A DNA stretch of 64,000 bases from NCBI RefSeq assembly GCF_014651695.1, contig NZ_BMXJ01000004.1, positions 241,142 through 305,141 of the forward strand, given 5' to 3'. Under the pieces are notes generated by a model, which did no database searches, had not been told where the DNA came from, and saw only the letters and a program-made list of their open reading frames with translations. The DNA comes from Nocardiopsis terrae (GTDB lineage Bacteria; Actinomycetota; Actinomycetes; Streptosporangiales; Streptosporangiaceae). Positions 16,475-24,944 of the stretch are shown here, piece by piece (the stretch's first letter is position 1; every line of letters starts with the position of its first letter). Made by a program: the position numbers and the translations under genes.

Positions 16475-17916
16475 CCCCCACCACAACCGGGCGGCCCCAC
16501 CCGGGGGCCGCCGGAACCGCCGCGACCGAAACCGCCATAGCCGGGACCGACCGCCCCCTGCCGGTGGACGCGCTGGTCGACCCCGAATGCGGGATCATCC
16601 GCTCCGTGCGGGCCGTGGCGCACCCCGCCGGCGCCCCCGCCTCCTACCTGGGACTGACCGCGGCCGTCGCCGACGCCCGGCAGCTCGGCGAGTGGCCGGC
16701 CGACCGCGTCTCGTTGGGCACGTCGTTCGACGACGTCGAGCAGGCCAGGATCGCCGCGATCGCCGAAGGGATCGAGCGCTACTGCGGGAACTGGCTCCCC
16801 GCCGACCTCCCCCGCGACGAACTGCGCGTCGGATCCCGTGCGGAACTGCTGACCGCGGGCCGCCGCCCGATCGACCTGGACGAGCTGCCCCGGTTCGCCC
16901 CGTGGCAGTACTCCCGCGCCGGGTTCCCCTACCAGCCCCTCGCCGAGGACACCCCCACCCTCTGGGCGCGCTGCGAGGAGCACGACGGCGCCGAGGTCTG
17001 GATGCCCTCCTCACTGGTCCACCTCAACTGGCGGCAGTCGCGCTTTCGCCACCTGCCGCGCGTGCACCACCTGAACTACGCCGGGATCGCCACCGGGCAG
17101 GGGACCGACGACGCGAGGGACCGGGGGGTCCTGGAGATCATCGAACGCGACGCCCTCGAACTGTGGTGGCACCTGGACGGCCCCACCTTCGGGATCGACC
17201 CCGCCAGCGTCCCCGGACTCGCCGACGACCTGCGCGGCAGCTCCCTGGACGTGTCCCTGGCACTCATGCCCTCGGAGTTCGCCCCCGCCGTGGCCGCACT
17301 CGTGCACGACCGGGAACGCGGCCTGTACGCCGCGGGGTTCTCCGCCGCGCTCGACCCCGTGCGGGCCGCCCGCAAGGCCGTCCTCGAAGCCGTGCACACC
17401 TGGGTCTACACCCAGGGCTGCACCACCGCCGACGGGTGGGTCTTCCGCGCCGTCGAACAGGGCCTGATGGCCCGCGGCCTCTACCTCGACTTCCGCGCCG
17501 ACGCCGGCTACCTCGACGCCGCGGGCGCCCAGTGCGAGCACGTCGTCGACCTGGGCGCGCACGTCCAGGTCTGGCTCGACCCCCGGGTCCACGGCGAGGC
17601 CCGGCGCTTCACGGCACCCGCCCTGGGAACCCGGCCGATCACCGAGGTCGCGGCCGTGTCGATGGACGAGGTCCACCAACGGCTGGCGGAGCGCGGACAC
17701 CGCGTCCTCACCCGCGACCTGACGACGAGCGATGTCCGCCGCACCTCGCTGCGGGTGGTGCGGAGCTTCGTCACGGGGCTCGTCCCGAACGCCCCGGCGG
17801 CCTTCGCCTACCTGGGCATGCCCCGTTTCGAGCACGCGGCCCTCGAACGGGGGTGGCGCACCTCCTGGGACGGGAGCCCCGAGAGCCTCACCCTCGTCCC
17901 GCCCCCGCACATGTGA
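16471..17916 (+). CDS. YcaO-domain cyclodehydratase (SagD-type)
   Basis: 481 residues from a TTG preceded by AAAGGA. The YcaO ATP-binding fold is evident: LGTSFDDVEQARIAAIAEGIERYCG with the Glu-rich Mg/ATP-binding helix, then DRGVLEIIERDALELWW and RKAVLEAVHTW. YcaO enzymes phosphorylate backbone amides and convert Ser/Thr/Cys into oxazolines or thiazolines. The C-terminus ends LVPPPHM, a Pro-rich end reminiscent of, but not identical to, the PxPxP tail of azoline-forming YcaOs. Leader binding is supplied in trans by the upstream E1-like protein. In-frame sequence before 16471 overlaps the hydrolase gene and is not family-like. Confidence 0.9.
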   Translation: MTPTTTGRPHPGAAGTAATETAIAGTDRPLPVDALVDPECGIIRSVRAVAHPAGAPASYLGLTAAVADARQLGEWPADRVSLGTSFDDVEQARIAAIAEGIERYCGNWLPADLPRDELRVGSRAELLTAGRRPIDLDELPRFAPWQYSRAGFPYQPLAEDTPTLWARCEEHDGAEVWMPSSLVHLNWRQSRFRHLPRVHHLNYAGIATGQGTDDARDRGVLEIIERDALELWWHLDGPTFGIDPASVPGLADDLRGSSLDVSLALMPSEFAPAVAALVHDRERGLYAAGFSAALDPVRAARKAVLEAVHTWVYTQGCTTADGWVFRAVEQGLMARGLYLDFRADAGYLDAAGAQCEHVVDLGAHVQVWLDPRVHGEARRFTAPALGTRPITEVAAVSMDEVHQRLAERGHRVLTRDLTTSDVRRTSLRVVRSFVTGLVPNAPAAFAYLGMPRFEHAALERGWRTSWDGSPESLTLVPPPHM

Positions 17917-17926
17917 GGCCGCGCCC

Positions 17927-19021
17927 ATGCCCCTCCCCTTTCCCCCGGCCCCCTCGGCGCACGGCGCGAAGCGCGGTACGGCGGACCCCTCGCGCCTGCC
18001 GCCCGCACTCGCACGCGCCTTCTCGGCCGAGGCGCCGGGACCTCCCCGCCCGCCCGGGCCGCGCGCCAACCCCTGGCAACGGGCCGGAGCCGACCCGGTG
18101 GCGGTGCCGGTCCGCGAACGCGCCCTGTTCGACGGCCTGTGGCGCGGCGCGGGACACCACCGCCTGGCCGACGGGACGGTGACCCGTGTCCGCAGGCGTC
18201 CGGTGCCCTCCGCGGGCGCGACCTACCCCGTGCACACCCACCTGGTCGTCGGTACGGACGGCCCCCTGGACCCGGGCCGCTACGCCTTCGACCTGGAGGA
18301 GGGCACCCTCCACCGACGCGACGAGGCCCGTGAACGGGAAGCGGGCTGGCACGCCCCCGGTGCGGGCGCCGGGGCGGCCGGCACCCACCTGGTCCTGAGC
18401 GTGCAACCCGGTCGCAGCTTCGGCCGGTACCGTCACCGGGCCTGGCCGCTGTGGATCGCGGACACCGCCTACGCCCTGGCCGCGGTGGAGTTCCTGTGCG
18501 CTCCGGCCCCCGCCGCGGTACGGCTCGGCCCCGGGCCGCGGCTGCGCGAACTGCTCGGCGTCCCGCGCGCGGCGGAGCACGGGCGGTGGCTCGCGCGCGG
18601 ACTCGCGCCGGAGATCCCGCTGGCCGCGGTCGAACTGCCCGACTCCTGGTCGGTGCCGCCCGAGCGCAGGGACGCGCTGGCCGCGAGGCGTTCCCCGGCG
18701 ACCGGCGAGTTCGGGGCCGCGGCGCGCGCCCGCGATCCGCGGGCGGCGGAGGTCGCCGAGGCCTCCGGGCAGGCGTGGGTCCTCGGAGCCCGCCGGCTCA
18801 AGACGTGGTCCGTCGCGGTGGACACGCCCGCCGCCGAGCTCACCCGGGCCCTGTGGCGGGGCCACCGGGCCGCGGCCGAGCTGTGCTACGCGGGCGCCCT
18901 GTCCCGGCGGTGGCGCTGCCGCCCGGTGTCGGGGCTCGTCGCTTCGCGCGACCGCTGGACCTTCCACGCCCTGGCGATGCTCCCCGGCGAACACGACCTC
19001 GACAAGGAGTCAGCCGCATGA
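17927..19021 (+). CDS. SagB-type FMN-dependent azoline oxidoreductase
   Basis: 364 residues. The nitroreductase fold signature RRPVPSAGATYPVHTHLVV (FMN-binding Arg/Ser loop) is followed by DLEEGTLHRRDEA, a dimer helix and a C-terminal QAWVLGARRLKTWSVAVD segment. SagB-type dehydrogenases oxidise azolines to aromatic azoles. A Pro-rich N-terminal 60 residues precede the domain. Starts 10 bp after the YcaO stop, and the stop overlaps the ABC transporter start. Presence of this enzyme predicts oxazole rather than only oxazoline rings. Confidence 0.8.
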   Translation: MPLPFPPAPSAHGAKRGTADPSRLPPALARAFSAEAPGPPRPPGPRANPWQRAGADPVAVPVRERALFDGLWRGAGHHRLADGTVTRVRRRPVPSAGATYPVHTHLVVGTDGPLDPGRYAFDLEEGTLHRRDEAREREAGWHAPGAGAGAAGTHLVLSVQPGRSFGRYRHRAWPLWIADTAYALAAVEFLCAPAPAAVRLGPGPRLRELLGVPRAAEHGRWLARGLAPEIPLAAVELPDSWSVPPERRDALAARRSPATGEFGAAARARDPRAAEVAEASGQAWVLGARRLKTWSVAVDTPAAELTRALWRGHRAAAELCYAGALSRRWRCRPVSGLVASRDRWTFHALAMLPGEHDLDKESAA

Positions 19022-20700
19022 TGATCGTTCCCCCGCTGTGGCGGGAGGCGGCCCGCTTCCCCGCCGACCTGGCGCGGAGCGTCGCCCTGCTGGTCCTCGT
19101 CTTCCTCGCCCACGTCGGGCAGGCCGTGGCGATCGCCTGGTCGATGTCGGCGGTGCTGCGCGGCCAGGCCCAGGACGTGCTCCTCGCGCTGTCGATGATC
19201 CTCGGGATCGCGATGCTGCGCCTGGTGCTCTCCCTGGCCCAGGCGTCGGCCGCCGCACGTCTGGGCGGCCGGGTCAGACAGGCGGTGCGCCGCCGCGCGA
19301 TGGAGGCCGCGCTCGTGCCCGAGCGGCTGCACGACACGGCGGCCCGGGACGGTTCGATGCGGGCCAGCCTGGGCGACGGTGTCGACGGCATCGACGCCTA
19401 CGTCTCCAAGTACGTTCCCGCGATCGTGCAACTACTCCTCACCTGCCCTATCGTCGTGGTCGTCCTGCTCGTAACCTCACCGTGGGCGGGGTTGTGCGTC
19501 GCCGCCGGGGTCCTGTTCGCACTGGTGGGGCCCATGGCGTGGAAACGGATGATGGCCCGGCGCGGACTCGACCACTGGGACAGCTACGAGGCGCTCAGCG
19601 CCGACCTGCTCGAGTCCCTGCGCGGCATGGCCACCCTGCGCACGCTCGGCGACGTGTCCGGCACCCGCGAGCGGCTGCAGCACCGCTCGGAGGCGCTGCG
19701 CAGGGCCACCGAACGCGTGATGCGCGTCTCCCTGGGCGAGACCTCCGTCACCGACGCGGCCGTCCAGGGGGGAGCGGTCGCCGCCGCCGCGGTCGCCGTC
19801 ACCCACGCGGTCACCGGGCAGGCCCCGGCACTGGAGGTCTACCTGATCCTGCTGCTCTCCTCCGAGGCGTTCCGTCCCGTCCGGGAGCTGTCTCGGCACT
19901 GGCACGCAGGGTTCCTCGGCCTCACCGCGGTCCCCGGCCTCGAACGGATCGGGGCCCTCAGCGAACGGCGCACCGCCGCCCCCGGCCACACCACGTCCGA
20001 TCCCGTGTCCGATCCCGAAGGCGGCCCCGGGAGCGACCGGGCGGCCGAGGACCGGCCCGCGGACGTGCTGCGGGTGAGGGGTCTGAGCTTCCGCTACCCC
20101 GACGCCCCCCGCGACGTCATCCACGACCTCGACCTGACGGCCCGGCGGGGCTCCCTCACCGCGGTCGTGGGAGCCTCCGGGGCCGGAAAGTCCACCCTCT
20201 TCGACCTCCTCCTCGGTTTCCTCACCCCGCGCACCGGAAGCATCGACCTCGACGGGCGGCCGCTCCGCGCCCGCGACATCGCCGTGGTCTCCCAGCGGCC
20301 GGTGCTCTTCGCCGGGACCGTCCGCGACAACCTCGCGGTCGCCGGTGCCACCGCGGAGGCGGACCTCGTCGAGGCCTGCCGGGACGCGGGGATCCTCGAC
20401 GAGGTCCAGCGCTTCCCCCGCGGCTTCGACACCGAGGTCACCGAAGCCGGCACCAGCCTGTCGGGCGGGCAGCGCCAACGCCTCGCCCTGGCCCGCGCGC
20501 TGCTGGCCCGGAGCCCGGTCCTGCTGGTGGACGAGCCGACGAGCGCGTTGGACGCCGACCGCTCCGCGGACGTGGTCCGGACCCTGCACCGCGTGGCCCG
20601 CGACCGCGTCGTCCTCATGATCAGCCACCGCACCGAGACCCTCACCGGGGTCCCCGACGTGCTCAGCCTCGACTCCGAACACCTGGGGAGCACTTCTTGA
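19018..20700 (+). CDS. ABC exporter half-transporter, CydD-like, of the RiPP operon
   Basis: 560 residues: an N-terminal six-helix type I exporter membrane domain (about 1-320), a Pro/Asp-rich linker, then an ATPase with Walker A GASGAGKST, signature LSGGQRQRL, Walker B VLLVDEPTSALD and H-loop ISHRTE. The closest family look is CydD/thiol-exporter type. It pairs with the next gene to form a heterodimer that would export the modified peptide. Start ATG 19018 overlaps the oxidoreductase stop; a second ATG follows directly at 19021. Confidence 0.85.
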   Translation: MMIVPPLWREAARFPADLARSVALLVLVFLAHVGQAVAIAWSMSAVLRGQAQDVLLALSMILGIAMLRLVLSLAQASAAARLGGRVRQAVRRRAMEAALVPERLHDTAARDGSMRASLGDGVDGIDAYVSKYVPAIVQLLLTCPIVVVVLLVTSPWAGLCVAAGVLFALVGPMAWKRMMARRGLDHWDSYEALSADLLESLRGMATLRTLGDVSGTRERLQHRSEALRRATERVMRVSLGETSVTDAAVQGGAVAAAAVAVTHAVTGQAPALEVYLILLLSSEAFRPVRELSRHWHAGFLGLTAVPGLERIGALSERRTAAPGHTTSDPVSDPEGGPGSDRAAEDRPADVLRVRGLSFRYPDAPRDVIHDLDLTARRGSLTAVVGASGAGKSTLFDLLLGFLTPRTGSIDLDGRPLRARDIAVVSQRPVLFAGTVRDNLAVAGATAEADLVEACRDAGILDEVQRFPRGFDTEVTEAGTSLSGGQRQRLALARALLARSPVLLVDEPTSALDADRSADVVRTLHRVARDRVVLMISHRTETLTGVPDVLSLDSEHLGSTS

Positions 20701-22373
20701 ACACCCTCTCCGCGTTCCGGGCCTTCCGTGAACTCCTGCCCGTCCTGCGCCCCGAGTGGCGGGGGATGGTCTGGATCTACCTGCTGGGCACCATGAGCGC
20801 GCTCGGCCTGGCCGGCCTGACCGTCCTCACGGCCTGGGCGGTCGGCCACGCCGTCGTGGAGCGCACGCCGCCCGGACCCCTCTGGTGGTCCCTGGTCCTC
20901 GGGCTCGTGCTGCTGCGGGTACTCCTGACCTGGCGGGAGATGGACGTCTCCCATGCCCTGGCCTACCGCGTGCTGGCCCGGCTGCGGATGGCGTTGTTCG
21001 ACGCCTACGCGCGCAGCGTCCCCGGTCGGCGCCGTGAGCACTCCGGACGCGCGGCGGCCGTCGCGATGGACGACATCGAGAAGCTCGAGTTCTTCTACGC
21101 CCACACGGTCGCCCAGCTCGGCGCCTCGCTCACCCTGTTCGCCGCCTCCCTCGTCACCGCGTCCCTACTGCTGCCCGAGGCCGCGCTCGTCATGCTCCTC
21201 GGCGCCGCCGTCGTGGCGAGCAGCGCACTGTACTGGGCCCGGACCGCCCGGCGGCTGGGCGAGCGGGAACAGCGGGAGCGCTCGGACCTGTCCGAGCGCA
21301 TCGTGGACGCGCTGGGCGCCCTGCGCGAGGTGCTCGCCTACGGGCTCGCCCCCCGGATCATCGCCGAGACCAGCGCCGCCACCGCACGCGCCGCCGCGAT
21401 CGCGCAACGGCGTGAACTGCTGTCGCAGCTGGTCACCGCCCTGCGGGAACTCATCCTCACCGCCGTGGTCATCGGCGTCATCGCCACCAGCGCCACCGCC
21501 GCGGGTGTGCTCTCGGAAGGCGCCCAGGTGCGGCTGCCCCCCGCGGAACTGCCCGCGCTGGTCGCCCTGGCCCTGGTCGGCATCGCCGCGGTCGTGGACG
21601 CCACCGACACCCTCACCCGGCTCCATCCGCTCGTCTCCGGCGCCGGACGCGTCGCCGCCGGAATCAACCGGCCCCCGGTCGTCGCCGTCCCGCGGGCGCC
21701 ACGGCAGCTGCCCGCCGGTCCGCTCGGCCTCCGGTTCCGGGACGTGTCCTTCTCCTACGAGGGCCGACAGCCCACGCTCAGTTCCTGGTCCGCCGAACTC
21801 GTCCCCGGCGAGCACGTCGGGCTGGTCGGCCCCTCCGGCTCGGGCAAGAGCACCGTCATCGCCCTCGCGGCCCGCCTCTGGGATCCCTCGGCGGGCACCG
21901 TGGAGCTCGTCACCGCGGACGGCGGGGGCGTCCCCGTCACCGATCTGGACGAGGCGGCGCTGCGGGGGGCCGTCGCCCTGGTCGACCAGGACGCGATGCT
22001 CTTCCACGGCACCGTGCGCGACAACCTGCTGCGCGGCTGCGGGCCACGGTCCGACGGCGACCTGACCCTTCTGCTCGAACGCGTCGAAGCCGCCGCCTGG
22101 ATCGGTCTCGACGACGAACTCGGAGAGGGGGGCGTGCGGCTGTCCGGCGGGCAGAGGGCACGCCTGTGCCTGGCCCGCGCCCTCGCCCGCCGACCGCGTG
22201 TCCTGCTGGTGGACGAGGTCACCGCCAGCCTCGACCCGGCCACCGAACGGCTGGTGTCCGACGTCATCGCCGAGTTCCACGGCACGGTTCTGATCGCGTC
22301 CCACCGGGCCGAGACCCTGGCCCGCCTCGAACGCGTCGTCGACGTGGCCGCGGCCCCGCACGCCGTACGGTGA
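20697..22373 (+). CDS. ABC exporter half-transporter, CydC-like, of the RiPP operon
   Basis: 558 residues from a TTG that overlaps the preceding stop (TTGA), with GGGGAG eight bases upstream. Six membrane helices are followed by an ATPase: Walker A GPSGSGKST, signature LSGGQRARL, Walker B VLLVDEVTASLD and H-loop ASHRAE. Walker B reads DEVTASLD here against DEPTSALD in the partner; both sites look complete. Last gene of the RiPP operon; transposase debris begins about 115 bp later. Confidence 0.85.
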   Translation: MNTLSAFRAFRELLPVLRPEWRGMVWIYLLGTMSALGLAGLTVLTAWAVGHAVVERTPPGPLWWSLVLGLVLLRVLLTWREMDVSHALAYRVLARLRMALFDAYARSVPGRRREHSGRAAAVAMDDIEKLEFFYAHTVAQLGASLTLFAASLVTASLLLPEAALVMLLGAAVVASSALYWARTARRLGEREQRERSDLSERIVDALGALREVLAYGLAPRIIAETSAATARAAAIAQRRELLSQLVTALRELILTAVVIGVIATSATAAGVLSEGAQVRLPPAELPALVALALVGIAAVVDATDTLTRLHPLVSGAGRVAAGINRPPVVAVPRAPRQLPAGPLGLRFRDVSFSYEGRQPTLSSWSAELVPGEHVGLVGPSGSGKSTVIALAARLWDPSAGTVELVTADGGGVPVTDLDEAALRGAVALVDQDAMLFHGTVRDNLLRGCGPRSDGDLTLLLERVEAAAWIGLDDELGEGGVRLSGGQRARLCLARALARRPRVLLVDEVTASLDPATERLVSDVIAEFHGTVLIASHRAETLARLERVVDVAAAPHAVR

Positions 22374-22490
22374 CCGGGTGGCTGGCTCCGGGGCCGTTCC
22401 CTGTACGAAAGGCGGTCCCGGCACACGCCTGAGTTCCCGGCACTCCCGGCACGGAACACTCCACCCCAACCTACGCGTCCTGACTCAACC

Positions 22491-22673
22491 AAGGTCGAGC
22501 GGTGGTTCGCCGGGGTGCAGCGATGCGGTCTGGAGCGCGGTGTGCTCCACCCCAGGACTGGACCGGGCACTGGAACGAGCACACGGGTCCGTTCAAGTGG
22601 ACCAGGACCGCCGACCAGATCCTCGACTGCATCTGCCGTTACTGCAAACGCTTTTCAGGACCAGCACACTGAG
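22491..22673 (+). pseudogene. IS630-type transposase 3' remnant
   Basis: A first piece reads KVERWFAGVQRCGLERG and, after a frameshift, a second reads HWNEHTGPFKWTRTADQILD and continues to CRYCKRFSGPAH and a stop at 22671-22673. These are the C-terminal hallmarks of IS630-family transposases (ErWFa..., WNE...PFxWTkTAdqIl). No start, no catalytic DDE region and no inverted repeats are visible, so this is a dead fragment. Confidence 0.75.
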
Positions 22674-22797
22674 CCTTTTTCATTCTGAAGATGCAGGTCA
22701 CGGCCTCGTACCAGCTCCCCGGAACCACTCCTGACAGCAAGAAGCCCCTGGTAGACGGGTTAACGACCAAGAAAACCTGCCCCACCAGAGGCTCCAC

Positions 22798-23216
22798 ATG
22801 CTGTTCTACCGTGCCTGCCTGCCCCTGTCACGCCGAACCCTGAACCTGGCTGCCGCACCATCCGCGCCCACCGTAAGAAGACCGGTTCCCGATGGCGGCG
22901 CCTGAACCCCGCACAGCAGGCTCTACTCGTACTGGTCCACCTGTACAAAGGTGAGACGTTCACCCAGGTCGCAGCCGGCTTCGAGGTGGGCACCACGACC
23001 GCCTGGCGCTACGTGCGCGAGACCACGGCCCTGCTCACTGAGCAGGTGCCCACCCTCGAACAAAGGCTACGCCGAGCACACCGCAAAGGGTGGGGATACG
23101 TGATCGTGGACGGCACCTTGATCGCCTGCGACCGCGTGGCGGCCGACCGCCCGTTCTATTCCGGCAAGCACAAGCAACACGGCATGAATGTCCAGGTGGT
23201 GGCCGCACCGAACCGA
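22798..23216 (+). pseudogene. IS5-type transposase N-terminal remnant, frameshifted
   Basis: Begins MLFYRACLPLSRRTLN, typical of an actinobacterial IS5-group transposase, but a frameshift near 22855 leads that frame to a stop at about 22905. The right reading continues one frame over as IRAHRKKTGSRWRRLNPAQQ through FTQVAAGFEVGTTTAWRY and the first catalytic Asp block [11 protein letters not shown] to [10 protein letters not shown]. The normal continuation (second Asp and Glu) is missing: the frame runs on into unrelated sequence. Confidence 0.75.
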
Positions 23217-23510
23217 AGCAACATCATGGTCTACACCCAGTTGCGTCTGGCCCGGGGGTTGGTCGTTCAGGAGCGTTTGCCTTGGCACAGGGTTGTGGAG
23301 TCGGACCGGATGAGTCCGGCGCGGGTGCGTCGGGGGTTTCGGTACATCCACGCGGACCTGCCAAAGTGCGTGGGTGCACCGAAACCCTCACGGCCCGGTC
23401 CAGGGCGGCCACCGGGCAGACCGAACAAGAGCTCTGCGCCTCGGTACGGGGTTCCGAAGAAGAACAAAACGGGCGCTACAAGCCGTCCCGGAGCCAAGCA
23501 AGCAGGTTAA
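23217..23510 (+). pseudogene. C-terminal tail of a second, unrelated transposase, fused in frame
   Basis: The IS5 frame continues without a stop into [36 protein letters not shown] and [13 protein letters not shown]...[10 protein letters not shown]. This Arg/Pro-rich ending is the tail I associate with a different large actinobacterial transposase family (tails with [10 protein letters not shown] and [14 protein letters not shown]). The result is one continuous chimeric frame made of two transposase halves; it is unlikely to be active. Confidence 0.55.
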
Positions 23511-23537
23511 ACGCCAAGCTAGGACGCCCCAGGGCAT

Positions 23538-23760
23538 CGAGGACAAGCTTCACCACGTGTGTGATGTCGACCTACGACGAGGACCGCTCCCAGGTGCGCA
23601 CGGGCAGTGCTCCTCAGACCATGGCGACCTTGCGCAACACCGCGATCGGGCTGTTGCGAGCGGCCGGGTTCGACAACATCGCCAAGGCCCACCGTCACAT
23701 GATCCACGACGAAAACCGGCCGCTCAGACTCCTACAGACCTCAGAAAAACAAGGACCGAT
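23538..23760 (+). pseudogene. ISAs1-type transposase C-terminal remnant
   Basis: [10 protein letters not shown] and, after a one-base frame change, [20 protein letters not shown] then [23 protein letters not shown]. This matches the C-terminal Glu region of ISAs1-family transposases and aligns with RDVTFGEDASTVHAGGAPQA of the intact copy at 51951-53183, though clearly a different element. No N-terminal half is present. Confidence 0.75.
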
Positions 23761-23893
23761 CTGCGATTACCTCCATTCTTTTTCGCGTTAAAAATGAGTG
23801 AATAACAGAGCAATAAGGAACATTGGGTGCCGCCGCTTATATTGTGACCGCACCGAACAACAGTATCCACCTCAGCGCCCTGGCGGCTTGGAC

Positions 23894-24808
23894 ATGGATG
23901 TAAAGCTTCTCGAAACCTTCATAGCTGTCGCGGAGATCAAGAGCTTCACGAGGGCAGCCACAAGACTAAGAGTGTCCCAACCTACCGTCACCGCTCGAGT
24001 CAAAATTCTCGAACAGATTCTGGGCGCACCTCTTGTGGAACGATTAACCACAGGGACGACGCTTACCTCCACCGGCGCCGACCTACTTCCACGCGCACGC
24101 GAGATCGTCGAACTCAGCCATCAGATTCTCACTTCGATAGGAGACAAGGACGCACCATCCGGCCACCTCCGCGTCGGCACAGTCGACAGCCTCCTCAACT
24201 ACCGCCTGTTCTCACTGATCGAGTACATCTACCTGCGATTCGAAAAAATGGAAGTCTCCATGAAATCAGCACGTGGCCGGGAGTCCTTGGAGGATGTTCG
24301 GGACGGCCGCCTGGATTGCGCTTTCATCGTGGACTTCACGGAGAAGTGGCCTGGACTGGAGAGCAGGATCCTGTGCCCGGAACCCCTGGCTTTGGTGTGC
24401 TCCCCGAAACACCCGCTGGCCCACTGTTCACAGGTGACGGAGAGTGACCTGTTCGACGTGGACTTTCTCCTGGTGGACAGCCGTGAACAGTATCAGCTGG
24501 AATTCAAGCGCCTGATTGGAGCCCAGTCGACCAGACGCCAGTCCAGAGTGTTCGAACTGTATGCCGTGGACGCGGTCAAGCGAGGTGTGTACAACGGCAT
24601 GGGTGCAGCCCTCCTCCCTGAAGTCACGGTGAGGGACGAGATCGAGGACAAGGTGTTCCACCGGGTTGACTGGACCCCTGACTTTAAAGTATTCGCCCAA
24701 GTCGTATGGCGGCTCGGGGCCAGTGAGAACCACATGGTGAGAGCTCTGGTGGACAACGCGGCACAAGCCATCGCCGAGCAGCACACGGAGTCCTTTTGGG
24801 ACGGTTGA
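23894..24808 (+). CDS. LysR-family transcriptional regulator
   Basis: 304 residues. The N-terminal winged helix (DVKLLETFIAVAEIKSFTRA, SQPTVTARVKILEQ) is standard LysR; the C-terminal effector domain (about 90-300) follows. Start ATG 23894 gives the usual family length; a longer frame upstream to 23798 is out of pattern. A TTA leucine codon lies at 24044-24046, a possible bldA control point. The gene converges on the leftward biosynthetic operon, so it may control it; a CCATA-N9-TATGG box near that operon's promoter is a candidate site. Sequence here is visibly more A/T-rich than the flanking regions. Confidence 0.9.
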   Translation: MDVKLLETFIAVAEIKSFTRAATRLRVSQPTVTARVKILEQILGAPLVERLTTGTTLTSTGADLLPRAREIVELSHQILTSIGDKDAPSGHLRVGTVDSLLNYRLFSLIEYIYLRFEKMEVSMKSARGRESLEDVRDGRLDCAFIVDFTEKWPGLESRILCPEPLALVCSPKHPLAHCSQVTESDLFDVDFLLVDSREQYQLEFKRLIGAQSTRRQSRVFELYAVDAVKRGVYNGMGAALLPEVTVRDEIEDKVFHRVDWTPDFKVFAQVVWRLGASENHMVRALVDNAAQAIAEQHTESFWDG

Positions 24809-24944
24809 GTCAAAAACCCTGATTTACCGTTCCCACTGATCTTTCACAGCGCCTGAGCAGGTAAATGTCCGGGCATTGCGGTGGATCGCGACATGGTGGA
24901 TCCACAAAGGTTCAAGGCGTCAGTGATGGCACCTGCCGCACTGC

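Noticed and set aside
19038..20690. Upstream in-frame extension of the second ABC transporter frame
   Set aside because: Arg/Pro/Gly-rich shadow of the first transporter gene; the family start fits TTG 20697.
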